A DNA stretch of 62,359 bases from CAZYZQ01 sp964652075. Lineage in GTDB: Bacteria; Bacillota; Clostridia; Oscillospirales; Oscillospiraceae. The notes under the pieces were generated by a model. That model ran no database searches and had not been told where the DNA came from. It worked only from the letters and a program-made list of their open reading frames with translations. The DNA lies in contig CAZYZQ010000001.1 in assembly GCA_964652075.1 (NCBI GenBank), positions 1 to 62,359 on the forward strand. The letters are read 5' to 3'. A program made the translations under genes and the position numbers. Positions 40,908 to 49,005 of this stretch are shown one piece after another; the stretch's first letter is position 1, and each line of letters opens with the position of its first letter.

Positions 40908-43139
40908 ATGCAAAAGATTGAAAAAGACGGCTACTGCCTCTATCCCCAGCCGAACGGCCCGACGCTCGGCGCGTCGTCCGCGCCGATTCTGGAGCGGGAC
41001 GGGAAGCTTTTCAAGAATTTGGCACGCACCGGCGAGCTGCTGCCCTATGAGGATTGGCGGCTTTCGCCCGAGGAGCGGGCGGCGGATCTGGCCGCGCGGC
41101 TGTCAATCGAGCAGATCGCGGGCCTGATGCTCTACTCGCCGCACCAGTCCGTGCCGGGCGTGCGCGGCTTTCTCGGCCCCGCGCCGACCTACGGCGGCAA
41201 GGAATACGCCGAATCCGGCGCCAAAATGTGGCAGATGACCGACCAGCAGAAGCAGTTTCTGGCGGAGGATCACGTGCGCCACGTGCTGCTCGCGGGCGTT
41301 GACGAGCCGGAGGCGGCCGCGCGCTGGTCGAACGAGATGCAGAAATACGTCGAGGCGCTGCCGTTCGGCATCCCGTGCAACAACTCCTCCGACCCGCGCC
41401 ACGCGGCGACGGATTCCGGCACGGAGTTCCGCACCGTCTCACAGGTCTCAAAGTGGCCGGAGGGCATCGGCATGGCCGCCATGTTCGACCCGGACCGCGC
41501 CCGCGCCTACGGTGAAATCGTCTCGCGCGAGTACCGCGCGATGGGCATCACCACGGCGCTCGGCCCGCAGGTAGACCTGTCCACCGAGCCGCGCTGGATG
41601 CGGCTGGAGGACACGTTCGGCGAGCACCCGGCCATGGCCGCGCAGCTGGCCGCGACGATCGTCGACGCGATGCAGACAACGCAAGGCTCCGAAACCGGCT
41701 GGGGCCGCGACAGCGTGCTCGCCATGGCCAAGCACTGGCCGGGCGGCGGCCCGCTGGAGGGCGGGCGCGACGCGCACTACCGCTTCGGCTGCTACGCCGT
41801 TTACCCCGGCGGCGGGTTTGAAGCGCACCTGACGCCGTTCACCGAGGGCGCGATGAAGCTGCCCGGCGGGACGAAGTGCGTCAGCGCGATCATGCCCTAC
41901 TACTCCGTCACCACCGCGCCCGAGGCGGACAATGCGGAGAAGGTCGGCAACGCCTACAACCGCCGCCTGATCACGGAGCTGCTGCGGGGCAAGTACGGCT
42001 TCGACGGCGTCGTGTGTACCGACTGGGGCGTGCTGGGAGAACCGAATCAGGAGCCGGACATGTTCGCGGGTCAGTGCTTCGGCGCGGAGTCGCTGACAGA
42101 GGCCGAGCGCTACCTGCGCGTGCTGCAAAACGGCGTCGACCAGTTCGGTGGCTGCTCGGACAAAACGCCGGTGCTCGCGGCCTACGAGCTGGGCTGCGCG
42201 CGCATCGGCAAGGACGAGATGGACGGGATTTTCCGCACCGCCGCGCGCCGGCTGCTGCAATCCATGTTCCGCGTCGGCCTGTTCGAGAACCCGTACCTCG
42301 ACCCCGCCGAGAGCCGCGACTTCGTCGGCTGCGCCGAGAATCAGGCGCAGGGCTTTGCCGCGCAGCTTGCGTCGATGGTGCTGTTGAAGAACGAAAAGCA
42401 GACGCTCCCACTGGCCGCGGGGACGAAGGTCTATATCCCGAAGCGCCACGTCCTGCCGCGCAAGCACTTTGTGCGCGTGATCATGACCGAGGAGCAGACG
42501 GTTGACCCCATCGCGGACTGGCAGCTGGACGGCCGCCTGACGCGCGCCGCGACGCCGGAGGAGGCGGACGTGTGCGTCGTCTTCGTCGAATCGCCGCTGA
42601 ACAGCGGCGGCTACCGCAAGGAGCGCCGCGAGGAGACCGGCAGCGGCTATGAGCCGATCTCCCTGCAATACCGCCCCTACACCGCAGCTACCGCGCGCGA
42701 GAAGTCGCTGCAGGGGGACGACTACGAGCTGGGCGGCCCGGAGCGCGGCTATCGCGGCGTGACGGTCACCTGCCCGAACGAGTCGGATCTGGACAACGTC
42801 ATCGCCGCAAAGAGAAGCGGCAAGCCGGTGGTCGTCGTGATCCGGATGCACAACCCGGCGGTGCTGGCCGAGCTGGAGCCGTACGCGGACGCGATTTTAG
42901 TCGAGTACGGCGTTGAGCGCCGCGCCGTGACTGCGCTGTTGACCGGCGAGGCGGAGCCGAGCGGCCTGCTGCCCCACCAGCTGCCGCGCGACATGCAGAC
43001 CGTCGAGGCCCACTGCGAGGACAGGCCCTTCGACCTGATCCCCTACACCGACGCGGCCGGCCACACCTACGACTTCGCCTACGGCATGAACTGGCAGGGC
43101 GTGATTACGGACGAACGCACAAAGAAGTGGAAAAAATAA
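40908..43139 (+). CDS. GH3 family beta-glucosidase-like glycosidase
   Basis: A 743-residue GH3 enzyme: N-terminal barrel with IEQIAGLMLYS, FGIPCNNSSDPRH, KWPEGIGMAAMFDPDRARAYGEIVSREYRAMGITTALGPQVDLSTEPRW, VLAMAKHWPGGGPLEGGRDAH, and nucleophile Asp in YGFDGVVCTDWGVLG. The second alpha/beta sandwich starts near residue 480 (LASMVLLKNEKQTLPLAAGTKVYI) and ends with DAILVEYGVERRAVTALLTGEAEPSGLLPHQLP and YDFAYGMNW. There is no signal peptide. It removes terminal beta-glucosyl or related residues from oligosaccharides or glycosides. GGATCGGAGGG lies before the ATG. A TTGACA at 40828 lacks a properly spaced -10. Confidence 0.9.
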   Translation: MQKIEKDGYCLYPQPNGPTLGASSAPILERDGKLFKNLARTGELLPYEDWRLSPEERAADLAARLSIEQIAGLMLYSPHQSVPGVRGFLGPAPTYGGKEYAESGAKMWQMTDQQKQFLAEDHVRHVLLAGVDEPEAAARWSNEMQKYVEALPFGIPCNNSSDPRHAATDSGTEFRTVSQVSKWPEGIGMAAMFDPDRARAYGEIVSREYRAMGITTALGPQVDLSTEPRWMRLEDTFGEHPAMAAQLAATIVDAMQTTQGSETGWGRDSVLAMAKHWPGGGPLEGGRDAHYRFGCYAVYPGGGFEAHLTPFTEGAMKLPGGTKCVSAIMPYYSVTTAPEADNAEKVGNAYNRRLITELLRGKYGFDGVVCTDWGVLGEPNQEPDMFAGQCFGAESLTEAERYLRVLQNGVDQFGGCSDKTPVLAAYELGCARIGKDEMDGIFRTAARRLLQSMFRVGLFENPYLDPAESRDFVGCAENQAQGFAAQLASMVLLKNEKQTLPLAAGTKVYIPKRHVLPRKHFVRVIMTEEQTVDPIADWQLDGRLTRAATPEEADVCVVFVESPLNSGGYRKERREETGSGYEPISLQYRPYTAATAREKSLQGDDYELGGPERGYRGVTVTCPNESDLDNVIAAKRSGKPVVVVIRMHNPAVLAELEPYADAILVEYGVERRAVTALLTGEAEPSGLLPHQLPRDMQTVEAHCEDRPFDLIPYTDAAGHTYDFAYGMNWQGVITDERTKKWKK

Positions 43140-43146
43140 ACCCAAC

Positions 43147-43176
43147 CGGGGCGGCAGCAAAAACGCTGCCGCCCCG
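43147..43176 (+). terminator. Hairpin after the GH3 gene
   Basis: CGGGGCGGCAGC pairs with GCTGCCGCCCCG around a 6-base loop, 7 bases after the stop, without a T run. Confidence 0.6.
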
Positions 43177-43198
43177 ATGCGCGCAAGCGAGGCACCAC

Positions 43199-43315
43199 CG
43201 ATAGAACCGTAGGGCGCACCTGCGTGTGCGCCCGTGCGGGAAATCTGGCGCAACGAATCGGCCCCGGCGAATACGTACCGTGTCGCAGCGGGCGCACACA
43301 TAGGTGCGCCCCTAC
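43199..43315. repeat. Inverted-repeat element of the GTAGGGGCGCACC family with one CGATAGAAC end
   Basis: Arms at 43209-43234 and 43289-43315 are near-complementary (GTAGGGCGCACC...GTGTGCGCCCG against its reverse). A CGATAGAAC end like that of the CCAATAGAAC-type elements starts just before the left arm. The hairpin at 6468-6505 is related. The rest of the 318-base gap before the Ppx-like gene shows nothing recognisable. Confidence 0.6.
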
Positions 43316-43457
43316 CCGTAAATCGGGGAATTGCGCGCGCTCCGTTGCGCCGCACCCTGACACCAAAATTTTACTTCCGTACCTCTTGACCAAAAAGGGG
43401 AAACGGCATACAATATCTTTGTATAAACCGCACAAAAACAATCCGGAGGGATGCACG

Positions 43458-44960
43458 ATGCAAAAACGCAAGGGTGGGCGCGTGTGCGCCGTCTGCGAGC
43501 TGGGCACCGACCGCATCACGATGCAGGTCGCGCAGAATAAAAACGGGCGCGTGGCCGTGCTCGACCGGCTTGAGTGCTTCTTCGACCTTGAAAAAGAGAT
43601 CCAGTCGACGGGCCTCATCTCCGGCCGGAGCGTCGCGGCGATCTCGGATATCCTGGCGGGCTTCCTGCGCGTCATGCGCGACTACGGCGTCGAGTCCTCC
43701 CGCGCGTTCGGCACGAGCTTCCTGCGCCACGCGGAGAACTGCTCGTTCGTGCTCGGCCAGCTCGCCGTGCGCACCGGGATGCAGATCGAGATCATCTCCG
43801 ACGACGAGGAGAAGACGCTGCTGTACTGGCAGATGCACAAGGCGATGAACGACATCGAGCACGACGGCGAGCGCTATCTCTGCGTCGTCCCGGGCACGGA
43901 CTCGGTCGGCCTTGCGCTGCAAAGCTCCAAGCGCCAGCGCTCGCGGCAGAACCTGCCTGTGACGCAGTTCGACATCGTCTCGATGCGGATGCAGATCGCC
44001 GACGACACCGACGATATCTCTGCGGTCATGGCGGAATACCTGAACGTCGTCACCGAGGGCGTCGTGCCGTTCGGGCTGACGAAGCAGGTCAAGAGCCTCG
44101 TTGTGGCCGACAGTGAAATTGAATCCATCGCCCGCGCCTGCGGCGTCACGCTCTCGCACGGCGCGTGTACCATCAAGGCGGGCAGCCTTTCCAAGGCGGC
44201 GCGCGCCATCATGCCGCAGACGCCCGAGACGGCGGAGCAGACGCTCTCGCTCTCGGCCAAATCAGCCAAAAACGTCTACGCCTCGATCCTGCTCTACGAC
44301 CAGCTCGCCGCGCTGTGTAAGGTTGACACCGTCGTCGGCCTGTACGGCGGCCTGACCGCCGCCGTGCTCGAGCAGATGCTCATCAAGCCCCAGCGGCAGG
44401 TCTACGAGTCCTTTGTGCGCGAGAACGCGCTCGGCTGCGCCCGGACGCAGGCGAAAAAGTGCGGGTGCAGCATGGAGCACGTCGAGCTGGTCGCGCGCTT
44501 CGCGGGCGAGATGTTCGACAAGCTCCGCCGCCACCACGGCCTTGACAGCCGCGCGCGGCTGAAGCTCCAGCTCGCGGCGCTGCTGCACAACTGCGGCTAC
44601 TTTGTCGATTTGCAGCACCACGCGGCGTGCTCCGACCGGTTCATCTCCACCTTCTCCGTCTCCGGCCTCGACGACGAGGAGACGCGCTGGGTCGCGGCGA
44701 TCCAGTCCGGCGCGCCGTCGGAGGATCTCGCGGTCATGCGCCTGCGCGCCATCTTCCAGCTCGCGGACGCGCTCGACGCGTCCAAGCGCCAGAAGCTGCA
44801 GGAGCTGAATCTGCGCATCGACCCGGAAAAATTCGTCATCACGACAATCTGCGACGAAAATCTCTATCTCGAGCAGCGCGCCTTCGCGCAGGCGGCCGCG
44901 CTGTTCCAAAAGGTCTACGGCCTGCAGCCGGTCCTGAACGTCAAGTCGGGACTGCTGTAG
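43458..44960 (+). CDS. Ppx/GppA-like protein with C-terminal HD-like domain, catalytic motifs degenerate
   Basis: A 500-residue protein with the Ppx/GppA layout: a first actin-like domain (VCAVCELGTDRITMQVAQ where AxIDxGSNSxR is usual), the conserved RVMRDYGVESSRAFGTSFLRHAEN and IEIISDDEEKTLLY segments, a second-phosphate motif region reading YLCVVPGTDSVGLAL instead of DIGGGSTE, and a C-terminal HD-like helical region (LKLQLAALLHNCGYFVDLQHHAACSDRF, with HN in place of HD). Exopolyphosphatases hydrolyse polyphosphate or pppGpp. Loss of the Asp/Gly-rich and HD residues suggests a binding or regulatory role. The ATG at 43458 follows CCGGAGGG. It precedes ppk1. Confidence 0.8.
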   Translation: MQKRKGGRVCAVCELGTDRITMQVAQNKNGRVAVLDRLECFFDLEKEIQSTGLISGRSVAAISDILAGFLRVMRDYGVESSRAFGTSFLRHAENCSFVLGQLAVRTGMQIEIISDDEEKTLLYWQMHKAMNDIEHDGERYLCVVPGTDSVGLALQSSKRQRSRQNLPVTQFDIVSMRMQIADDTDDISAVMAEYLNVVTEGVVPFGLTKQVKSLVVADSEIESIARACGVTLSHGACTIKAGSLSKAARAIMPQTPETAEQTLSLSAKSAKNVYASILLYDQLAALCKVDTVVGLYGGLTAAVLEQMLIKPQRQVYESFVRENALGCARTQAKKCGCSMEHVELVARFAGEMFDKLRRHHGLDSRARLKLQLAALLHNCGYFVDLQHHAACSDRFISTFSVSGLDDEETRWVAAIQSGAPSEDLAVMRLRAIFQLADALDASKRQKLQELNLRIDPEKFVITTICDENLYLEQRAFAQAAALFQKVYGLQPVLNVKSGLL

Positions 44961-45004
44961 CGATATAGTCAGGCCAGATGCCCGCCTCGTTCTGCGTCGC
45001 ACCT

Positions 45005-45057
45005 TCAATAGAACAGCTCCCCCTTCGGGGGGAGCTTAGCGAGGGCTGTTCTATTGA
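45005..45057. repeat. Palindromic element 5, minimal 53-bp copy
   Basis: Perfect 13-bp terminal repeats TCAATAGAACAGC (45005-45017) and GCTGTTCTATTGA (45045-45057) flank a TCCCCCTTCGGGGGGA hairpin. It lies between the Ppx-like gene and ppk1 and is the smallest copy of the family. Confidence 0.85.
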
Positions 45058-45142
45058 TGGTGCTGTACAAATTTGCAGCTGCATCCGCCCTGACCATCTG
45101 GTTTTGACACCGTACTACTTCCCGAAAAAAGGAGGAATCCCC

Positions 45143-47242
45143 ATGCCTGTGACACTGCGAAACGATCTGCTGGAGCGGGAGCTGAGCTGGCTGGACTTCA
45201 ACGAGCGCGTGCTCGAGGAGGCCTATGAAAAGGAAAACCCACTCATGGAGCGCCTGCGTTTTCTCTCCATCACGGCCTCCAATCTGGATGAATTTATCAT
45301 GGTCCGCGTGGCCGGCGTAAAAGAACACGTCGAGGAAAAGGACGGCAAGGTCTACGACTCCGGCCTGACGGGCGAGGAGCTGCTGCCGCTGCTGCAGGAG
45401 CGCATCCGCGCCTTTATGGAGCGGCAGTACAGCTGCCTGAACCGCTCGATCCTGCCGCTTTTGGAGAAGGCGGGCATCCGCTTTGTGACCGGCGCGCAGA
45501 TGGACGAGCGCCAGCGGCGCTACGCCGAAAACTACTTTGAAAAGGTGCTCTTCCCGGTGCTGACGCCGATGGCCGTCGACCGCAGCCGCCCCTTCCCGCG
45601 CCTTGCCAACAAGAGCCTGAACATCGCCGTGCGCCTGCGCGCGGACGACGGCGAGGACGCGTTCGCGGTGGTGCAGGTGCCGTCGATTTTGCCGCGCTTT
45701 CTGGAGCTGCCGAGCGCCGAGGGCCGCGTCTTTACGCGGCAGGAGGAGATCATCGGCCTGCGCCTGCCCGCGCTCTTCGAGCCGCACCGGATCGAGAGCT
45801 ACGCCATGTTCCGCATCACGCGCGACTCCGACCTCGACATCGACGAGGAGTCGGAGGACTTCCTCGCGGAGATCAAGGCGTCGATCCGCAAGCGCCGCGA
45901 CGGCCGCCCCGTGCGGCTCGAGGTCACGCACGACTGCGACGCGGAGATCCTGGCCTTCCTGCGCGAGATGCTGGAGCTGGAGCCGGGCGACGTGATCCCG
46001 ATCGCGGGGCCGCTGGATCTGACCTTCCTGTCGAAATTCGCGTCGATCGACGCGCCGAAGTCGCTCTCGTTCCAGCCGATCGTCCCGGTCTGGCCGTCGG
46101 CGGACTTCCTCGACCAGCCGGACGTCTTCGCGGCGATCCGTGCGCACGACTGCATGGTCCACCACCCCTACGAGGGCTTTGACGCCGTGCTGAACTTCGT
46201 CCGCGCCGCGGCGGACGACCCGGACGTGCTGGCCATCAAGCAGACGCTCTACCGCGTCTCGGGCAAAAGCCCGATCATCGACGCGCTCGTCCGCGCCGCC
46301 GAGAACGGCAAGCAGGTCACGGTGCTCGTCGAGCTGAAGGCGCGCTTCGACGAGGAGAACAACATCCACTGGGCCAAGAAGCTCGAAAAGGCCGGCTGCC
46401 ACGTCATCTACGGCCTGTACGGCCTGAAAACGCACTGCAAGATCCTGCTCGTCGTCCGCCGCGAGGAGGACGGCATCCGCCGCTACGTCCACATGGGCAC
46501 CGGCAACTACAACGACTCCACTGCCCGCATCTATACGGACATCGGCGTGTTCACCTGCAAGGAGCCGTACGGCGTCGACGCGTCGAGCCTCTTCAACGTC
46601 CTGACGGGCTACTCGCTGCCGCCGCGCTACAACCGCTTCGTCGTCGCGCCGCACGACCTGCGCCCGTTCTTCGAGCAGCGCATCCGCCGCGAGATCGAGT
46701 GCGCCAAACAGGGCCTGCCCTGCGGCATCACGGCCAAGCTCAACTCGCTCGTCGATCCGGAGATCATCCGGCTCCTGTACGAGGCGAGCCAGGCGGGCGT
46801 GAAGATCCGCCTGATTGTGCGCGGCATCTGCTGCCTGCTGCCCGGCCGCCCGGGGCTGAGCGAGAACATTGAGGTACACTCCATCGTCGGCCAGCTTTTG
46901 GAGCACAGCCGCATCTTCCGCTTTGAAAACGGCGGCGACGTGCAGCTGTATATGGGCTCAGCCGACTGGATGCAGCGCAACCTCGACCGCCGCGTCGAGC
47001 TGATCTTCCCGATCGAGGAGGAGCTGCAATCGCGCACCGCCGAGATTCTGGAAATTTTCTGGCGCGATACGGTCAACACACGCATCATGTACCCCGACAC
47101 GCATTTCGAGCTGATCGACCGCCGGGGCCGCAAGGCCGTCAACTGCCAGCGCCTGTTCTCGCAGATGGCGATGGACGCCGTCCGCCGCGACCCCGCCGCG
47201 CAGACGACGCTCTACAAGGTGCGCCGCTCGCCGGAGGAATAA
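45143..47242 (+). CDS. ppk1: Polyphosphate kinase 1
   Basis: A 699-residue PPK1 that reversibly makes polyphosphate from ATP. The domain order is complete: N-terminal ELSWLDFNERVLEEA, head domain NLDEFIMVRVAG, VLTPMAVDRSRPFPRLANKSLN, HHPYEGFDAVLNFVRAAADDPDVLAIKQTLYRVSG, ARFDEENNIHWAKKLEKAGCHVIYGLYGLKTHCKILLV (first active-site His in KTHCK), RYVHMGTGNYNDSTARIYTDIG, and CCLLPGRPGLSENIEVHSIVGQLLEHSRIF with a second phosphohistidine region. AAAGGAGG precedes the ATG at 45143. It pairs with the upstream Ppx-like gene, 182 bases away and interrupted by a palindromic element. Confidence 0.96.
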   Translation: MPVTLRNDLLERELSWLDFNERVLEEAYEKENPLMERLRFLSITASNLDEFIMVRVAGVKEHVEEKDGKVYDSGLTGEELLPLLQERIRAFMERQYSCLNRSILPLLEKAGIRFVTGAQMDERQRRYAENYFEKVLFPVLTPMAVDRSRPFPRLANKSLNIAVRLRADDGEDAFAVVQVPSILPRFLELPSAEGRVFTRQEEIIGLRLPALFEPHRIESYAMFRITRDSDLDIDEESEDFLAEIKASIRKRRDGRPVRLEVTHDCDAEILAFLREMLELEPGDVIPIAGPLDLTFLSKFASIDAPKSLSFQPIVPVWPSADFLDQPDVFAAIRAHDCMVHHPYEGFDAVLNFVRAAADDPDVLAIKQTLYRVSGKSPIIDALVRAAENGKQVTVLVELKARFDEENNIHWAKKLEKAGCHVIYGLYGLKTHCKILLVVRREEDGIRRYVHMGTGNYNDSTARIYTDIGVFTCKEPYGVDASSLFNVLTGYSLPPRYNRFVVAPHDLRPFFEQRIRREIECAKQGLPCGITAKLNSLVDPEIIRLLYEASQAGVKIRLIVRGICCLLPGRPGLSENIEVHSIVGQLLEHSRIFRFENGGDVQLYMGSADWMQRNLDRRVELIFPIEEELQSRTAEILEIFWRDTVNTRIMYPDTHFELIDRRGRKAVNCQRLFSQMAMDAVRRDPAAQTTLYKVRRSPEE

Positions 47243-47275
47243 CGGCATCCCGCGCGCAATCTGCCAAGTATCAAA

Positions 47276-47310
47276 CAGGGGCGGCCCCGTGGCCGCCCCT
47301 GTGGTTTTAT
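47276..47310 (+). terminator. ppk1 terminator, last high-GC feature
   Basis: CAGGGGCGGCC pairs with GGCCGCCCCTG around CCGT and is followed by TGGTTTTATT. The terminal TATTGGAGGATTGTAC (from 47310) repeats the outer end of palindromic element 3. Confidence 0.85.
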
Positions 47311-47414
47311 TGGAGGATTGTACGAAAACGTCGCCGCTCTACGCAGAGCGGTTCTACGATTGGAAAGCAAAAGCCGCCCAACAGTGGGGCATGATAAGTT
47401 GTATCAATACAAAG

Positions 47415-47445
47415 CGGGCCAATCCGCACAAGGCAGATTGGCCCG
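47415..47445 (-). terminator. Probable terminator of the ABC/DUF4340 operon
   Basis: CGGGCCAATC pairs with GATTGGCCCG; on the minus strand GCTTTG follows. It lies about 125 bases beyond the DUF4340 stop. The rest of 47311-47571 holds short hairpins (CCGCTC/GAGCGG; TTGTAT/ATACAA) and no gene. Confidence 0.55.
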
Positions 47446-47571
47446 TCTCTGCAAGGTTTCAATTTACCTTGTCAAGTGTTTACATGCATTTTTCTCATTG
47501 CATTAGGAATTTTTGCCATACCTCCAGATTGCTTAAATTGGTAGTTAAATGCTTATATGTTCAAGCTTTCT

Positions 47572-49005
47572 CTAACCAAGGCAAAAGGAATTAACCGCCT
47601 CAACAACAGATACAACATCTTCTCTTGCCACAAATAGCCTTGTTTCATTGTTGAGCCCAACCAGACAAGAACTGCTGTCGTACTGATAGAAAGTCAATGT
47701 GACCTCTGAGAAGGTCTCGGTATCACGGTAGAAAGTAAAACTGATTTCAGCTCCACGCTCCGGGGTTAGACCTGTTGCACTGCCAGTGGAAACCATTTCG
47801 GTCAGATCATCCAAAAAGCTTACATCAGTAAGTTCCTCTCCATCCAGCTTATATACATACGCTTCTGTTGTATTGCCATCATCATCGGCCGTTTCTTCCA
47901 GCGACTTTTTAATTTTATAGGTCTGGCCATCTAAAGTAATATCAATGGCTGTTACCGTATCCCAATCCATCACCAGAACCTCATCCGGGAGAAGTTCACT
48001 GTAGGATGTATAGAGCATAACATCTCCAACAGACGCATCGATTAGATAGACCATGTTAGAGTCAGATAATCTGGCATAGCAGTAGCTATCAGTATAGCTG
48101 CCGATTTCAAGCACGAAGCTGGTTTCATGTTCCTGCGTCTCATATACCGAATTTCCCTCATCATCACTGGTATTGGTCTCTACCTCTACCGATTCGATAT
48201 AGTCCACTGTCACAGTTGCAGAAGGAGTATCCAGACCGTATTCTGCCAGCAGCTCATTCGATGCATTGTAGCTTACACATTCCGACCAGTTCAAGCCGGT
48301 AATCGTGCCGACAAAGTCTCCCGTCAACTCCGTATCCAGTGTTAAATAGTTATCTCCATCATGGAGGAACCATACATAGCTGTCACTGTATGCAAGTCCG
48401 CCGTCTTCAATATACTCTAACAGAAGATTCTGCTCCGCTGATTCCACGCGGAAATCAATCACATTCGTCATAGCAGGGATAGATTCCATCTGTACGATGT
48501 CATACAGACCATAGGTGAAGCTGTCCAGAATCGATGAATCCACCAAGTAGACATTCCCATCGCCGAGAGAGATATACCTTTCGCCGCCCATACTGCTTTC
48601 ATCACCAATCAGGAATTTAGTCGTATCTCCCGCAGTCACGGAGACGGTACAGACCGGCTCCTCCAATCCATACTGGGATAGGTCGTCTGGAGCGTCGATC
48701 GTCTTCGTGGCGATCACATCGCTCAGTGTTGTCACCATCGTATCCAAATAGGTGCTGTTCAGCGGGAACGTATCATCCGCAGCATAGCTCCATTCACCAT
48801 CGGTGCTCACAAAGGTCAAGGTCTCGTCGCCATAATCCCAGGTGAGTTCCGAAACACTTGCTGCATTCAATGCGAAAATACTGGTGCCAGTGTCTTCTTC
48901 CAAAGTGGAATCCTCATCAGGAATCAGTCGGATTGCTGCGAATGTAGCACCAATCAGAACCACCAGAACCGCGAGCAAGGAAACTAATTTTTTGCCTCTT
49001 GTCAT
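47572..49005 (-). CDS. DUF4340 domain protein of a GldG-type ABC system
   Basis: A 477-residue protein with one N-terminal membrane segment (KLVSLLAVLVVLIGATFAAI) and a long acidic extracytoplasmic part with repeated beta modules (LTWDYGDETLTFVSTDGEWSYAADDTFPLNSTYLDTMVTTLSDV; DLSQYGLEEPVCTVSV; LLAEYGLDTPSATVTV), the DUF4340 pattern. Its start overlaps the stop of the GldG-like gene by four bases, so it is the last member of the four-gene operon. AAGGAGG stands eight bases before the ATG. Its role is unknown; DUF4340 proteins consistently accompany GldG-like proteins. Confidence 0.85.
   Translation of the reverse strand: MTRGKKLVSLLAVLVVLIGATFAAIRLIPDEDSTLEEDTGTSIFALNAASVSELTWDYGDETLTFVSTDGEWSYAADDTFPLNSTYLDTMVTTLSDVIATKTIDAPDDLSQYGLEEPVCTVSVTAGDTTKFLIGDESSMGGERYISLGDGNVYLVDSSILDSFTYGLYDIVQMESIPAMTNVIDFRVESAEQNLLLEYIEDGGLAYSDSYVWFLHDGDNYLTLDTELTGDFVGTITGLNWSECVSYNASNELLAEYGLDTPSATVTVDYIESVEVETNTSDDEGNSVYETQEHETSFVLEIGSYTDSYCYARLSDSNMVYLIDASVGDVMLYTSYSELLPDEVLVMDWDTVTAIDITLDGQTYKIKKSLEETADDDGNTTEAYVYKLDGEELTDVSFLDDLTEMVSTGSATGLTPERGAEISFTFYRDTETFSEVTLTFYQYDSSSCLVGLNNETRLFVAREDVVSVVEAVNSFCLG

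Noticed and set aside
47311..47571. Possible tRNA or attachment site at the composition border
   Set aside because: No cloverleaf, no CCA end and no direct-repeat pair could be found; only small hairpins are present.
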